Under the pieces are notes generated by a model. It had not been told where the DNA came from and did not search any database. It saw only the letters and a list, made by a program, of their open reading frames with translations. A DNA stretch of 64,000 nucleotides from NCBI GenBank assembly GCA_947561715.1, contig OX387205.1, forward strand, positions 1,927,001 through 1,991,000, given 5' to 3'. Source of the DNA: Ascidia mentula (Eukaryota; Chordata; Ascidiacea; Phlebobranchia; Ascidiidae). Of this stretch, positions 47,710-60,425 are shown piece by piece. The stretch's first letter is position 1. Each line of letters opens with the position of its first letter. A program made the position numbers and the translations under genes.

Positions 47710-48269
47710 AGTTCATGGCCTCAACTTTGACTTTCATGGGCCAATGAGTCGCCCCTGTGCGACACTTGGCTGCATCCCATGACGTTGTGTCTGCTCACAG
47801 TATTAAATTGTTTTATCAAACAAGTTTGTAGCATTGGGCAGTTTAGTACAAAAAAGTCGCTTAGTTGGGTGCAAAAAAACGTGAAAAAAAACAGTTTCGC
47901 AAAATTCTCCATTGCTTTCAGTATCACTACATTGACTTTCTTCATCATCGTATACGCCAAACGTATCTTCGCCATGCACCCACCACTACAAAACGTCATG
48001 ACGACGCATACAAAAGACAGCCGCGTTTCCTTGGGACACAAAACAAATCAAAACACAATCTCGAAAACGAAGACTCACATTCTCATTTCAACATTTACAT
48101 TAGAATAGATTTATCTGAGAAGCCAGGTTTACAAAACCCTTGCAATGCTTTATGTGAAAGTAAACTTGCGACGACTCAATAATATGATAAAAACTGCGTC
48201 GCAAGCACCATTTGGGAACTTCTGTCAAACTCTGCCATACACCAATATATCACCTTCATTATACAGAAT

Positions 48270-48670
48270 TATTGGGTGAACAGCAAAAGCGACAAAATTT
48301 TACTTTTCTCTTTTGTAGTTTGATAACTGACAAGTGGTTCCGAAGTTCAGAGATCTCTTCACAATTATTAAGTGTGGTCTGTGTACGGAAAGTGATTAGT
48401 TCCGATTGCCGTGAGAGCTGACAACTCTCTCTTAGAGAGAAAATGCTCACAATCAACACACACACAAGAACACAGAGAAAATATCAGGTAAACAACTATG
48501 CAATCGAAGTAATGGGAAACAAAAGACAAGGAAAATTTGGCGGACGAAATGCTCATCGATAGCTTTTTACCGGTATTGCTCAATTCATCAATCAAAGTGA
48601 CATGCAATTATTTTGGGTTGTTTTGGCAAAATGTGTTTCTGCATTGCTTGTGTAGACAAATGTTTTGCGA
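48270..48670. repeat. UBFD1 upstream flank, unit 3
   Basis: Parental or sister copy of 31440-31810 and 21960-22370. It lies between the copy A promoter and UBFD1 and contains no supportable gene. It can be read as open in short frames on both strands. Confidence 0.75.
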
Positions 48671-49387
48671 ACAAAGTATTACAAGCATTTACACATCTTT
48701 GTGCTGGTATTATTCTCTTATAATGCACATGAGTGCATATTTCCCCATTATAGCATTTACGTGCGAAGTTTAAACTTTACTGACATACCTTTTAAAACTC
48801 ATATTCAGGTTCTGAAGAGCTAAATTGAAGAATAAAGTTTCACGTTGGATTTGGTTTTGTTGATGAAAACTTCAGATTCCTCTCACAGCAATAAATTCAT
48901 ATTTATCCAACAAGCTGTAACTTAAGCATATTTTTCTGCGAAGCAAATACGAAATAAAGAAAACTTCAGGGTTATTACCAACCAACGTTCAACTGTCTTG
49001 TTACAGCACACATGCAAAGAGTGCGCACTAGCAATCAAGATAAACTCCAGGACTTTTAGGCAAAACGCATTGTGCCGCATGGCCGCCGGCATGTATCAAG
49101 CACATGATCAGTTTTTCTTTAAAAATTCCTAAAATGTGGTGTACTTTCCACAAAACTTCCACTGAAAAAATTGTAAAATGTTGCCACTTAATTTGCTTTT
49201 TTAAAATACTAACATTGGATTTTAGGTTGCTCAAAATGTCGCGTGTTTGTTGAGTGAAGCAACACACGACAAACCACGTGCAAGTTGCCTGCGACACGCG
49301 ACATGTAAACAAAGCACCTGGGAAAGTTGCAATTGCGTGCGTTTATTTAACTGATTGTGATGCAGTCGCTGAGGGTTTAACAGTAAA

Positions 49388-51601
49388 ATGGAAGAAGTGA
49401 CATCTAAAGAGCCCGAGGAAAAGAACGTAGCGGAAGAGGAAGCCGATGCGATCAAAGGGGATGCTTTAGAAACAAACAATGTAAAGGGTGTCGAGGAAAA
49501 ATCGACTGTGGACAATTTGTCGTTTGTTATTGTATTCAACAAAAAAAAGATGAAAATATCTTGGAATGCTAACGATACTGTAGCAAATCTAAAATCTCAT
49601 CTACACGACACAACTGGAGTACCGCCTGCTTTGCAGAAATTAATGTTCAAAGGTCTGTAATAATGTAGAATTTTATATGTGAATTACTTATGATAGCAAT
49701 TGCACACTTATTCAAAAATATTGCATTTGTATAATATGGTGGAGTTAAAGTCGGTCCTAAACCTACACAAAAACTAGCAGTAATGTGGTTGTAATTACAG
49801 ACTATTTTTTATGAGATCAAATTTAAGCTTTGTTGTAAGGTTTAAATGTGCAAGCTATTGCCCTTTACGGATAAAATTATCCATTAAAGACATTAAATTT
49901 GGTCATTTGAGGTGACTCAATTGTTACTTTGATCTTTACTGTGATTGTGAAAACCAAGCTTTTTTTTGCCTTGGTAACGGATCGATTGTTTCTGTAGGTT
50001 TATTAAAAGACGAACAAACACTAAAGGAGGTTGGATTAGTGAACGGGTCAAAGATGATGTTGGTTGGTTCCAAACTTACTGATGTCATTCAAGCCACCAC
50101 TAAAGCCACTGACAAACCTTCATCATCTACAGAAGAAGAAAAACCAAAGAAAGAGCCATTGTCTAAACAGAAACCACACGCCAAAGTAAAGACAGACATT
50201 GTTTGTCAGTCTGCTCAGAAAGTGTCTGATAGGAAAATTCTTAGTGAGAAAAAAACACTTTCAAAACCACTGCACTAATTATTTATGTATTCTGTTTTTC
50301 TTTATACATCTATGTTGCAGCACTTTATGTACAAACTGCATTAAGATTGAACTGCATCACAAATACTTTCATGTTGGTATCTATAAGTTGTGGTCAGAAA
50401 ACGAAAGTTCTTGTGTCACTAGTCAAGCATTTGAGAATGGTCATTGCCATTCAGTCATGCCGACCAAAGCAAAATACTTTTAAATATTGTCTAAATTAAT
50501 CACACAGAATGGTTTAAATACACAAATAACCCAAATTTCTTTGCCATATTGTCACAGATAATCGATAGTGGTATTCCAGATGATGCAATGCCAGCATATA
50601 AAAATGGTCATGAAAACTTACCTGATATCCCTTTGTATGGAATGGTGAACAAATATGGACATAAGGTAACGTTTTACATTTATTTAATACATTAAAAATG
50701 GCCAATTCCTAGGCCAATTTTATGTGAGTGAACCATTATGTTGCATTGATGTATATATGTTTGTTTAGAAAAATGAATATAAAATAAAAAAATTTCTGAG
50801 AATACAGTTGCAATGGTAAAATGTTGTGTCTTTACAAAATAACAGATGGCTATGCAGCTTAAATGGTCCATAGAGGGCTGTTAAAATTAATTAGGCAATA
50901 TTTGCTGTTGTTTTCACTGTGTCTGATAAATATGTCAAAAATAAAGTGTATGTATAGTAGGTATGAACATCTTCAGACACTTTTATATTGTTATTCACAA
51001 ACTTTCACAGGTCCGTTTAACGTTCAAGCTCGAAAGTGACCAGGTTTGGATTGGAACAAAAGAGCGCACTGACAAAGTGAACATGACTTCTATCAAACAA
51101 GTTGTCTCCGAACCAATCCACGGCCATGAAGAGTACCACATGCTGGCACTACAGAAAGGTCCAACTGAGCAGAGCAGGTAATTGTTTGTTTGCATCGGTT
51201 GAAGCGCTCAGAAATATACCATTTTGAAAAGCTTCTTGTCTTGGTTCAAACCCTGGATAGTACATTTTTTTATTGAGAGAATAAAACCGTTCAGAAGCAA
51301 AAAGGCCTTATTTTAAGTTTTACATAATTCTACTAGAAATGCTGGGTTAAAGAATACGAATCCATTGTGAGAGCTTTCACCACTATACATGTTATTTTCT
51401 TCAAAATGTTTCTAAAATCTGATTTGCATTCTCATGTAAATCAACTTCAGAAATACTTAACATTAAATTTATTTTAAACATGATTAATTGCAATTGTGTT
51501 ATATTCCACTTTATTTCTGCAGGTATTGGATTTACTGGGTGCCTGCACAGTATGTAAGGGCAGTAAAGGACCTGATCCTTGGCCAGTGGCAGCATTTTTA
51601 A
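49388..51601 (+). CDS. UBFD1: Ubiquitin-domain-containing protein UBFD1
   Basis: Exons 49388-49652, 49998-50185, 50558-50665, 51011-51177 and 51523-51601 join in phase to 268 residues (human UBFD1: 309). Residues 1-40 are acidic. About 45-125 form a ubiquitin-like domain (FVIVFNKKKMKISW, GVPPALQKLMFKG, NGSKMMLVGS). The C-terminal UBFD1 domain is nearly continuous with the human protein: VRLTFKLESDQVWIGTKERT, VVSEPIHGHEEYHM and a final YWIYWVPAQYV to GQWQHF. The family has been tied to NF-kappa-B signalling in vertebrates; the mechanism is unclear. The gene is the intact source or sister of three partial copies in this window. The first ATG is used because the upstream sequence is non-coding and the same ATG starts the pseudogene at 32509. 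Confidence 0.95.
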
Positions 51602-52477
51602 CACCCCTGCATCAGTGCAATCGCCCAATATTTTTATACAACCCGTTGTTTTTTTCCTGTCAAGTTCATTTGTTAAAATGAAACAAACTTACACATGACA
51701 GTTGTGTGTCTATGGATGATCTTAAGATTAGTACCTGACAGTTAAGAACACTAGCAAGGGTAGCGACTATTATACATGGAGCAAGAAGAACGACTTGCTG
51801 ATTTCATTTTTTATGGATATTTGGACTTTGGAAGAATACAGCACTTTTTTGCGCGTAAAATTGGTCTTCAGGATGAAAATCGGATGAAATTATTACTTGC
51901 GTGACAAAAATGTCCATGCGTAGTCAGATGCAGAAACATTTTTTTGGCGATGACTAAGCAAAGCATATTTTTACTTGGAACATGTCTCGTATTCGTGGAA
52001 GGCGCATGAGCTTACGGGTGAGGTTCATTGAAGGACACCGCGTTTCTAAAGACCCGGAAATTTAAAACCAGGTTGTAAATCCGCATTGTGCACGCGGCTT
52101 ATATTCGAATGTTACTAAACAAAGAAAAGAAAGCACGTTTTTTAATTTGTTTGGAAGTATAACGCGGCACGTACACAAACTCAATTTTCATGCAGTTACT
52201 TGGATGTCTTTTGCCTTTAATTATTTCTTTATTTCTGTGCTATTATAAACAAGAAAGTTTTTTTGGGGTATAATAGAATATGAAGCAAAATAAGATAACG
52301 TGAGCAGTAATCGAAATAATAAAGCAATTTTCAGTGCTGGGGAAATTTACGGGGATTTTTTTGGCGGGACGCAAATATATTTTTCGTAATTTCAACAATG
52401 GGGTTGTTGTTTCTAACATTTTTTTGTTTGATTTTGCATACCAAAGTATTTTGATAAGAGAAGGTTCGCAAAATACG
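51602..52477. other. Intergenic region between UBFD1 and MAD2L1BP
   Basis: Non-coding on both strands. It holds the UBFD1 3' UTR and the MAD2L1BP promoter. No repeat was recognised and no clear AATAAA lies close to the UBFD1 stop. Confidence 0.5.
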
Positions 52478-54219
52478 ATGGAAAATGCACACAAGGTAGG
52501 AATGTACTCAATTTTCCAATTTCAACTACTCGAGTAACTGGAACTAAAAACTATTTCTTTACTTAAATTCAGTTTAGTAACAAACTTTGCTGATCATTCC
52601 ATAATTTAACTGTTTTATACAAACTATAAGTTTACTGTGATACTAACAGTGCATTGGTGTGGGTAATATGTGAATCCAAATGGTTACACTTCCAGCTTAC
52701 ATTAAATATTAATGCCAATGAAGATGTTCGGGAAATTACAACTACTTTGGCAATGGAGTACCTTAATTTGCTGATGTTTTTTCGTGGCCAAATACCATCA
52801 CCAGTTCAAATGTTGAAAAGGCATGTAGAGGGTAAGACAGAGTATTGTAACCTCAAATCACTCAAGCTATAAAGTTTTTCTTCTTTGCAGGAGGGAAAAT
52901 GCATGCAGTTAATGGCGAACTTGGAAGGTTGGTAAATATTTTTTCCAAGCGCATGTTATTGATAGAATTGCTGTTGTAAATATAATGAAATTTGCAAAGT
53001 AATAGCTTTATTATTAGCTTTAAATATTACCTATTTTTTTCACTGAATAGACCACATGATTTTTTTCAAGCACAATGATGATATTTATATCTAAAACACA
53101 ATGAATTTTAGAAGCAAACAAAAGAAAAAATCTTCAAACGCTCAGAAATCTAAGCAATGTTTGCTGCAACTAAATAACATAAAAGAGCACATCCAAAAAG
53201 CCTTGGGATACTGTGATTTATTTGAAGCTGTGTTGGTAATGGGGGCCACTCCAGTGTCTGTGAAAGAAGTTTTTACCCTGAAAATCAACTCACCTATAGG
53301 TTTGTTTTGCTCAGTGATGTTTCTTGTGAATAAAGGACACTTTGGCTTCTTCCTTCAAACCTAAAACTATGTTGATGCTTTCTCATAACCAAACTGTTAC
53401 AAGCAAAGTGCCTCAACCTCATAAAATTAGGTGAAAGTGGCTTATAAAGTACACTCTTGTTTGTGCAAAGGGTGTAAAAAAAATAATTTGCTTGATTTTA
53501 AAGGTTTTGTAAGTCATGTTGGGAGACCATTATCCAAAGGAAAGTTACAGCAATACTCAAGCAAACTTAACTCCTTCCTTTTTGAGGCTTCTTCAACATT
53601 TATTGGAGAATTGAGATGCACGAAAAACACGCTGCTCATAAAAGCTGACAGGAAGCTTGCATCTGAATCGTTTAAACCTTGGGAAAACTTCAAGTTAGTC
53701 ATTCTTCTTCTTGCCGTGACGTACTCAAATATATTTGCAACAGTTATGGTAGCATAAACAATGCTTTCTTTTTTAAAAATGCAAAAAAAACTCGTGTTCT
53801 TTTTGCTATTTTTAGATACCTTGCAAAACGTCATGTCATGCACTTGGAAATTGACTTAAAACTGCCACCAAACGACGACTTTCAAGCGTTACTTCCTGCT
53901 ACCAGAGGGCTGCATGTAAACTCGGCAAAATGCAATGTAAGCCTGTTTACTTCCCTGCTAAATAATTCGTCACCACCATATTTTGTTCTTGTAGAAACGA
54001 CGTAGTTTAAGTGCTGTGGAAGCGGTGGAGTTGATTATGGAAGAAGACAACTCGAGCAAACCAGCAGAACCCAGAGAAGATAACTGGTCGAACTTAAACA
54101 GAGCACGCAGACATTCTTTACCCTCACCATTGCTGCACGACGACCGTAATGACGTCACGGGGTCAGATGACGTCATTTGGTTCAAACTGCCCATTTCCAT
54201 CAGGGGATTTAAATTTTAG
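52478..54219 (+). CDS. MAD2L1BP: MAD2L1-binding protein (p31comet)
   Basis: Exons 52478-52495, 52696-52831, 52891-52927, 53112-53299, 53504-53693, 53816-53936 and 53995-54219 join without frame breaks to 304 residues (human: 274). Recognition rests on several blocks in order: MEYLNLLMFFRGQIPSPVQ near the N-terminus, FEAVLVMGATPVSVKEVF in the middle (human has a GG-N-LSPKE block here), and DDVIWFKLPISIRGFKF at the C-terminus, matching the human EDYIWF to FKGF end. p31comet is a HORMA-fold protein that binds closed MAD2 and, with TRIP13, dismantles the mitotic checkpoint complex. The first 18-nt coding exon is the least certain part; its donor and phase fit, but there is no homology support. 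Exon 3 is only 37 bases. Confidence 0.85.
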
Positions 54220-54260
54220 TTTTCTTTTCGATGAGATTTCTATGAAAAGTTATTTTGTAC

Positions 54261-54266
54261 AATAAA
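54261..54266 (+). terminator. Polyadenylation signal of MAD2L1BP
   Basis: AATAAA lies 42 bases after the stop codon, inside the 370-base gap between the convergent MAD2L1BP and ASS1 stops. Confidence 0.6.
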
Positions 54267-54588
54267 CATAAGATTGTGGGGATTAGGGTGAAATTTTATA
54301 CAAGTGCGACACCACAAATATTGCAATGAAAAATATGAAAATATGAATTGCATGTGGACAATGGCAGTGCAAATTACATCCAAACAACAAGTCATAACGT
54401 ATCACTAACAGGAATTGTTCATAGAAGTAAGGTTTGTTCACATTTAGCAAGCGTTAATCAATTGAACCCATCACTGGTTTTAGCTATTTACAATCACACA
54501 AAATACATTTGAAATAAACATCGGGGGGTGCAAACAATTGGATTTCTTGTGCAACTGACTACAAATAGTGTGGTTTGGTGCTGGTGAT

Positions 54589-57500
54589 TTATTTTTTTGC
54601 ATGAAGAGACTTCAATCTCTGGAATTCGCGCAGCCTGAGCGCATTACATCGAATAAACCCTTGAGCATCTTGGGGCTCGTAATCCCCAGCCACATCCATA
54701 CTGAAATCGTAAACGGTTTATAAGTTTATTTCTACCACAATATCACAATACTTGACCTAAATATAAAACAGTCTTATAATAACTATTATAGTTTCACCTT
54801 CCATGTCTCTTAAATTTTACTGTTTTAAGGTTTTGTGCAGTGAGCCAAACTTGATCAACGTCCTAATATACCCAATGAAGGGCACATTGTAGTATTTTGG
54901 TAGTTAACACATTATACATGTTTTTTTAAAACATAACTAATAGTAGATCCGATAGCCTTCGCGTTTTCACATGGCTACCCATTGTCATATTTGGTAACCA
55001 CTGCTTCAGCGAGTCTCCGCAGAATAGCTTATTTGAAAACCACGTTGCAGTCCTTCACTATTAGCGGAGTTTCGCGTTATTTTCTCCACTCACCTGACAA
55101 GTTCCTGGTTGTAAAGGGATTGATCGGATTCTCTACCAGTCACCATAATATTTCCTTTGTACAACTTCAGGTGAACTGTGCCAGTGACGCCCTCCTGGCT
55201 TTTAGCAATGCAACTTCTCGTGTATTCGCATTCTGGGCTGTACCACTTGCCTAAAACAATACGAATTAACTTTAGCCACGAAAAATGACCACCTACATAC
55301 CTACCAACCATGCTGCACTTCCCAATTGTACAGAATCCGGCCGCGTTTTCGCATTAAGTTCGCACATACCTTTGCAAGGTATTTCGTATGTGACAACTAA
55401 CCATTACACGACAAAATAATACTACGACCAATACAATTAACAGGCGTGGTTAATTCGACTTTGCCGTGTGCAGTTTCATGGTCGTTGGGTGGCGCTCAGG
55501 CGCTGTTTAAATCTTTGTTTGAACTACATTGTTGAGGAAAGGTCGTAACCGTTTGAGGCTCAATCTTATTAAAGTAGCTCTGCTCTATTTCTGTCGCTTA
55601 CCCTCGTAAACCTGCACAGTGAATTGGGTGGAAAGATATTCCTTCAGACGTCTGACTTCCTTGTCCATGGTGAGAAGCTCAAGATCCTCGTGAGCTACGA
55701 GAAGTATGCTGCCACCTGGTGTTTCGTAGCAACCACGTGATTTCATGCCGATGAAACGGTTTTCTACGATGTCTATGCGTCCCACCCCGTGTTTCCCTCT
55801 GTGAAAAGGTTTGAAAAGGGTACAAGCAGGTTTCTGAGCATATGTAAGTCGTTTGACTGAAACCCGAACCAAACGAAAAGTGTGGACAAACCAAAGACGA
55901 AGTCCTTGAACCCCAAAACTCCACCGATTGTTAACGGTTGCAGGGAACTTAATCTTCGTGTCAAAATTGCCAACCGTGTCTTGCGCTTAAATACCAACTA
56001 TCCCGGTCTTTCACGCATCGCGTGATAACTGAGTGCACGATTCCGGTGATCTCGTCACGCATCTGAATGCGTGTAATGCTTATTTGGGGTGAAGTGTGCT
56101 CTGTGCAACCATAATCTTGCAAAGTTAAACCGGCGCGATAAGTACAGCTAACTGGTTGCTGACGCTACCAGGCATAATATTTAGTTAATTTTAAAGCTCT
56201 TTTGGTGAAGTTTATTTAATTTTTGTCCTTATTGCATGACGACTGAAATGTCGAACTTGTAAATAAACCGGAAGAGCTTTAAAATTAACTAAATAAGGTC
56301 AACAATTCCAAAACTCCCTTAGTGCAATTAAAAATAAAAATAAAGCTTTAAATGTCAATCATTCACACATATGGTTGTTATGTGTCATACTGTTTTAAAT
56401 TTTAGAACCACAATTAGGTTTTAAAGGACTCAATGGTATCCAATATCGTCATTTGTAATTTATCCGCTAAACCCTCATTTTCACGCCAACGACATTGCTT
56501 TGACAAAATCGTCACGATTAATTGCAGGGAAGTATACGTTGCGTTGTGACATCACAAGTTTTCATCTGTTGCCTGGCAACTGACATCCGTTTCGGGCCAA
56601 ATGAAAACTGAATGTTATGATTTGACATAACACGGTAATTACAAAAACCGTGTCGATATGCGTACAAACGGGCACCATTTAAATCCAATGAAAACCGAGA
56701 ATTTTAGCTCAAATTACAGGGAACGATGCAAGCAATTAAAGGCTCAAGGTGATTTACACATCTGTGCAAGGTTAACATTAATGAAAAGCAATCTGCTGTC
56801 TCGCTATTGTGCTGGTTTTCAATTGGAAAACCAGATTTTTTTTATTATACAGGACGCCCAAGGGACTTCGACGATGTGACGACAAATTGCGTCGGATATT
56901 ACCAATATCATCATTAATCTATTGTAATTTCGATGGTCTACGCACCAACATGCAGAATAAATTAACGTAAGAGACTAAATACGTCTTTGGGCTATTAAAA
57001 CAAAGTATTGGTTGGTTGGACGGGATATGTCGTTATTCTTTAAATAAAGGAAACCCTGCTACATTATTTTGAAGACTTTGCACAGATATTGGCTAATCCT
57101 GGCAGATTGGTTATTTCAATCTGGCCCGCCAAATTTTAACAGAAAATATTGAAAACTGTTCAATCTGCAATTAATTTCACTTTCAGTAAACCGTTTTGAC
57201 TTTTCTGCATGTTAACTGGTTTATCACCAAAATTGTATCACTTGCGTCTATAACCTATTGTAACATTCCTATCAGTACAGGAAACACAAAAATCTTACGC
57301 CAGTTTGTTGAGATACAGGAAAAGATCCAACGCCCCAGAGACTTTCGACCCATCGTCCTTGTTGGTAACAGACATGGGAATTCCCCCTTGAAAATAGATG
57401 GAGATTCGCTCTGATTTATCCGGCGCCTTTTCCGGGTCGCACGTCATTTTGTACATGTCGCTTCGACTCTCGGTGTTCGGGTCTTCCAGCATTCCAGCCT

Positions 57501-59501
57501 CGTAACTGGAGAGATAGAATGTATTTTATTTATTTTAAACAAAACCACCAGCAGACAGATTGCATAGAAAAGGCTTTGGCGAGAACGTGAAAGCAGAAAA
57601 TAATTGTTGGGTTAGCAAAGGCGAAGAGTCGCCAACAAGATTGCATGGAAAAATAGGCCGAAATCTAAAAAAGTGAATTTTTTAAATTATCTCGTTGAAG
57701 GTTGTTCCTTTAAAATCAAATTCAAACACACTTTATGTATTATCAACATTTTAATTTTATCTAAAATTTCCCCCACAACTCAACATGTTTTTAAAGGATT
57801 TTTTCCCACTTTCATACCTGATATGCATCAAATTGTCATCCATACTCCAAGGGTCCTTTTTTGTGGCACTAATAGGAATGTTGTTTGCCGCAGCATATTC
57901 CATCAAGTCCTTGCGACCTTGGAACCTTCGAAGAAACTCTTCATCCCTCCATGGCGCGATGATTTTTACACCATGGTATAGTGCATAGCACGCCAACTCA
58001 AATCTCACTTGGTCATTTCCCTTGAATAATGCATATGTTTAAAATTAAAAAGTACATATGACAATTAAAAAAATATTTGCAGAATTACAATATAAAATAA
58101 CCTTGTGTCAAATGCATTTATTGTTAAGAATACATGTTTTGCTCAAAATAAGCATCTTCAGTTCTAAAATACGTTTTTTTTGAGATGCTTTTTTTGAGTG
58201 AAACATGCATTCTTAACAATAAATGCGGTTGACACAAGGTTATTTTATATTGTAATTCTGCAAATATTTTTTTAATTGTCATATGTACTTTTTAAAGTTT
58301 CCACCTGTGTCATGCACAACAAGTGGCGTTAGAAAAGGTCGATTTCGGAATGAAAATATTGAAATAGAAAATATATGACAATTAAACAATAACATTTGAT
58401 AATTAAAAAATTCACAATAATTGTTTTTGCATGGTAAAAATTTAAATGCATGTATATTAATAATGCATGTGTGTATGTGGGAACAAGAACAAAACATTGC
58501 ACTAATTTTATCATGTAGTTAAATTTTGAATATGCATGATAAACAAGTAAATAAAAAAAAAATGTTTTCAAAAAGCAAAAAAAATTTTAAATTATATTTC
58601 AATATATTTTTAAAACCAAAAATATTTGGTAGAATCTATAACCCTATTTTTTGCAATTGAAAACACACAATTAAAATTGTTAAATAAGCAATTTTTTAAC
58701 AACATTTTTTGACAAACAAAACTAAACACAAAAACTTCAACAGATTTTAAATCGCCTGATGTACATATACCGCTAAAAAAGGCAAAAAATCACACCTTTC
58801 CAGTTGCCCCATGTGAAATGTATGTTGCAGATTCCAACTTTGCACGTGCCACCAAGTGTTTGGCAATGCAAGGTCTGGCGAGAGCTGTTCCCATTGGATA
58901 TCTCCCTTCATATTTTGCGTTGGCTTGCAAGCCTGGCCAGATGAAGTCTTCAACAAACTCTTCTCTGCAGTCATGGACAAAAGCCTACAAAACATTTTAA
59001 CTGCTGACTTTCATCACAAAAAAACATGTTTCGAATCACTTTGAAATTTCAAAACAACGGACATATTTTAATGGGTTTCCTCTATATGGCAATATATCTA
59101 CACCATTATTGTACCTTTACAGCACCAAGCTTCAAGGCTTTTTGTCGTGCAGCTTCAAAATCTTCCTCTTGGCCAACATTGGCCTGTAAAAATATATACC
59201 AAGGACTAAAAAATTATTTTAACAGTTACACAACAGACAAACTACAATCCAAAATCATCACACAATCACTTTGGGAAAACAGTGTGTTCCTTTATTACTA
59301 GATGTCACTAGTGATGGGAGGTTACTAGATAATTGAGCTTAATGTATTACAATTTTATCAAGATTAAAAAGTGTGCGATTATCACAAATGTCAGCTTACC
59401 AAAAAGGTGATGACCTTATACCCTTTTTCTATCAACCAGACCAGAATGCACGAGGTGTCAAGACCACCACTATAAGCTAGAATAACTGTTTGACCCGTCA
59501 T
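54589..59501 (-). CDS. ASS1: Argininosuccinate synthase
   Basis: Eight exons, 59501-59400, 59183-59121, 58984-58796, 58020-57818, 57505-57299, 55798-55602, 55250-55094 and 54700-54589, join in phase to 409 residues (human ASS1: 412). The enzyme condenses citrulline and aspartate with ATP to argininosuccinate in the cytosol, for arginine synthesis and the citrulline-NO cycle. Visible signatures are the N-terminal ATP-pyrophosphatase loop [10 protein letters not shown] (residues 9-18), [34 protein letters not shown], the [12 protein letters not shown] block, [17 protein letters not shown], and the WYSPECEY to AKSQ block. One residue is missing after KLGA relative to human. The start is the first ATG directly before the conserved core. 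Two introns carry foldback elements (56181-56292, 58052-58288). It is divergent from the coiled-coil gene at 60426. Confidence 0.96.
56181..56292. repeat. Foldback element in an ASS1 intron
   Basis: TTAGTTAATTTTAAAGCTCTT (56181-56201) is the complement of 56272-56292. The spacer contains CGACTGAAATGTCGAAC, like sequences at 24.68 and 33.97 kb. Confidence 0.75.
58052..58350. repeat. Foldback element with about 90-base arms in an ASS1 intron
   Basis: The arm from 58052 (GTACATATGACAATTAAAA) to about 58140 is complementary to about 58200-58288, including AAATAACCTTGTGTCAA. The tail 58295-58350 matches 46430-46490 inverted. The centre, read on the minus strand (58162-58135), has CTGAAGATGC, a loop and GAGCAAAACATG, a hairpin shared with other elements in this window. 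Confidence 0.8.
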
Positions 59502-60425
59502 GCTTGTGGTTAATGTTATGGACTGTTGCAAATAGTAAAAAAAAGTGACAGATATATATATTAAACCAGCTGACACATCTTTATTTAAAAACAAATGACC
59601 ACACAAATACAACAAAATTTTTGGTAACTTTTTGATACAACTTCCTTTGAAACAGACCTCCTCTCAAATTAAAGTTCCTTCAAAAAAAATTTAAAATAAT
59701 AAATAAGTCTAAAAAGGAAATACATTTAGAGATAACAAATTAAACTTGGCTATTATAAAAAGATTCACAAAAATGTTAACTATCTCAGCAAGAAAAGTTG
59801 CCAGTAGCAAATAATTCAAAAACACCACATCTGTCAAGATCATGCCAATTTCACCACTGAACAATTAATTAACCACAACTAAGCAACAGAAGCTCAACAT
59901 TAGCTTAGCTTAAACTTCAAACACAAGAGGCAATGTTTATTTAGCTTCTCAACAACTATCTGTCTCGCATCAACAATGGCCTCTTCAAAGACTCTCCAGA
60001 TTAGAGCTACTCGAAACACACTTGGGAGGAAAAACAATGGTTAAATTTCCTCAAGTGTCAGTAATTACACTTGCGACATGTCTAAAAATGTTCTGCACTG
60101 TTACCGGTGATCTTATAAGAAAGCTAACATTTCAGCACCAGTTGCTAGAAATATCAGCGGCAGTTGCAGAACAATATGTTTACATTAGCGGATTTTTTAG
60201 TATTCATATTTATATTAATGTGGTTTACATATCTTTTTGAATCACTTATTAAGTATGTTGTGCAAAAGTGCATGGTTTTGAAAATAGGCCAATTTATAAT
60301 ACTTTTTGCAATTAATTAACTATTATTTATAAACAAGCCATGGAACTATGTTATTAGGTGATGTAAAAATTAGTTTAGGGTATTTTTAAATTATTTCTCG
60401 TGTCTTATAATATCAGCACACAACA
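59502..60425. promoter_or_regulatory. Divergent promoter region between ASS1 and the coiled-coil gene
   Basis: The 924 bases between two head-to-head start codons are AT-rich and contain no supportable gene or repeat. They presumably hold both promoters and 5' UTRs. No TATA box stands out near either start. Confidence 0.4.

Noticed and set aside
48212..48607. Short frames in the UBFD1 upstream flank, seen in three copies
   Set aside because: The frames are not maintained between copies (frameshifts and stops), so the conservation reflects duplication of non-coding DNA.
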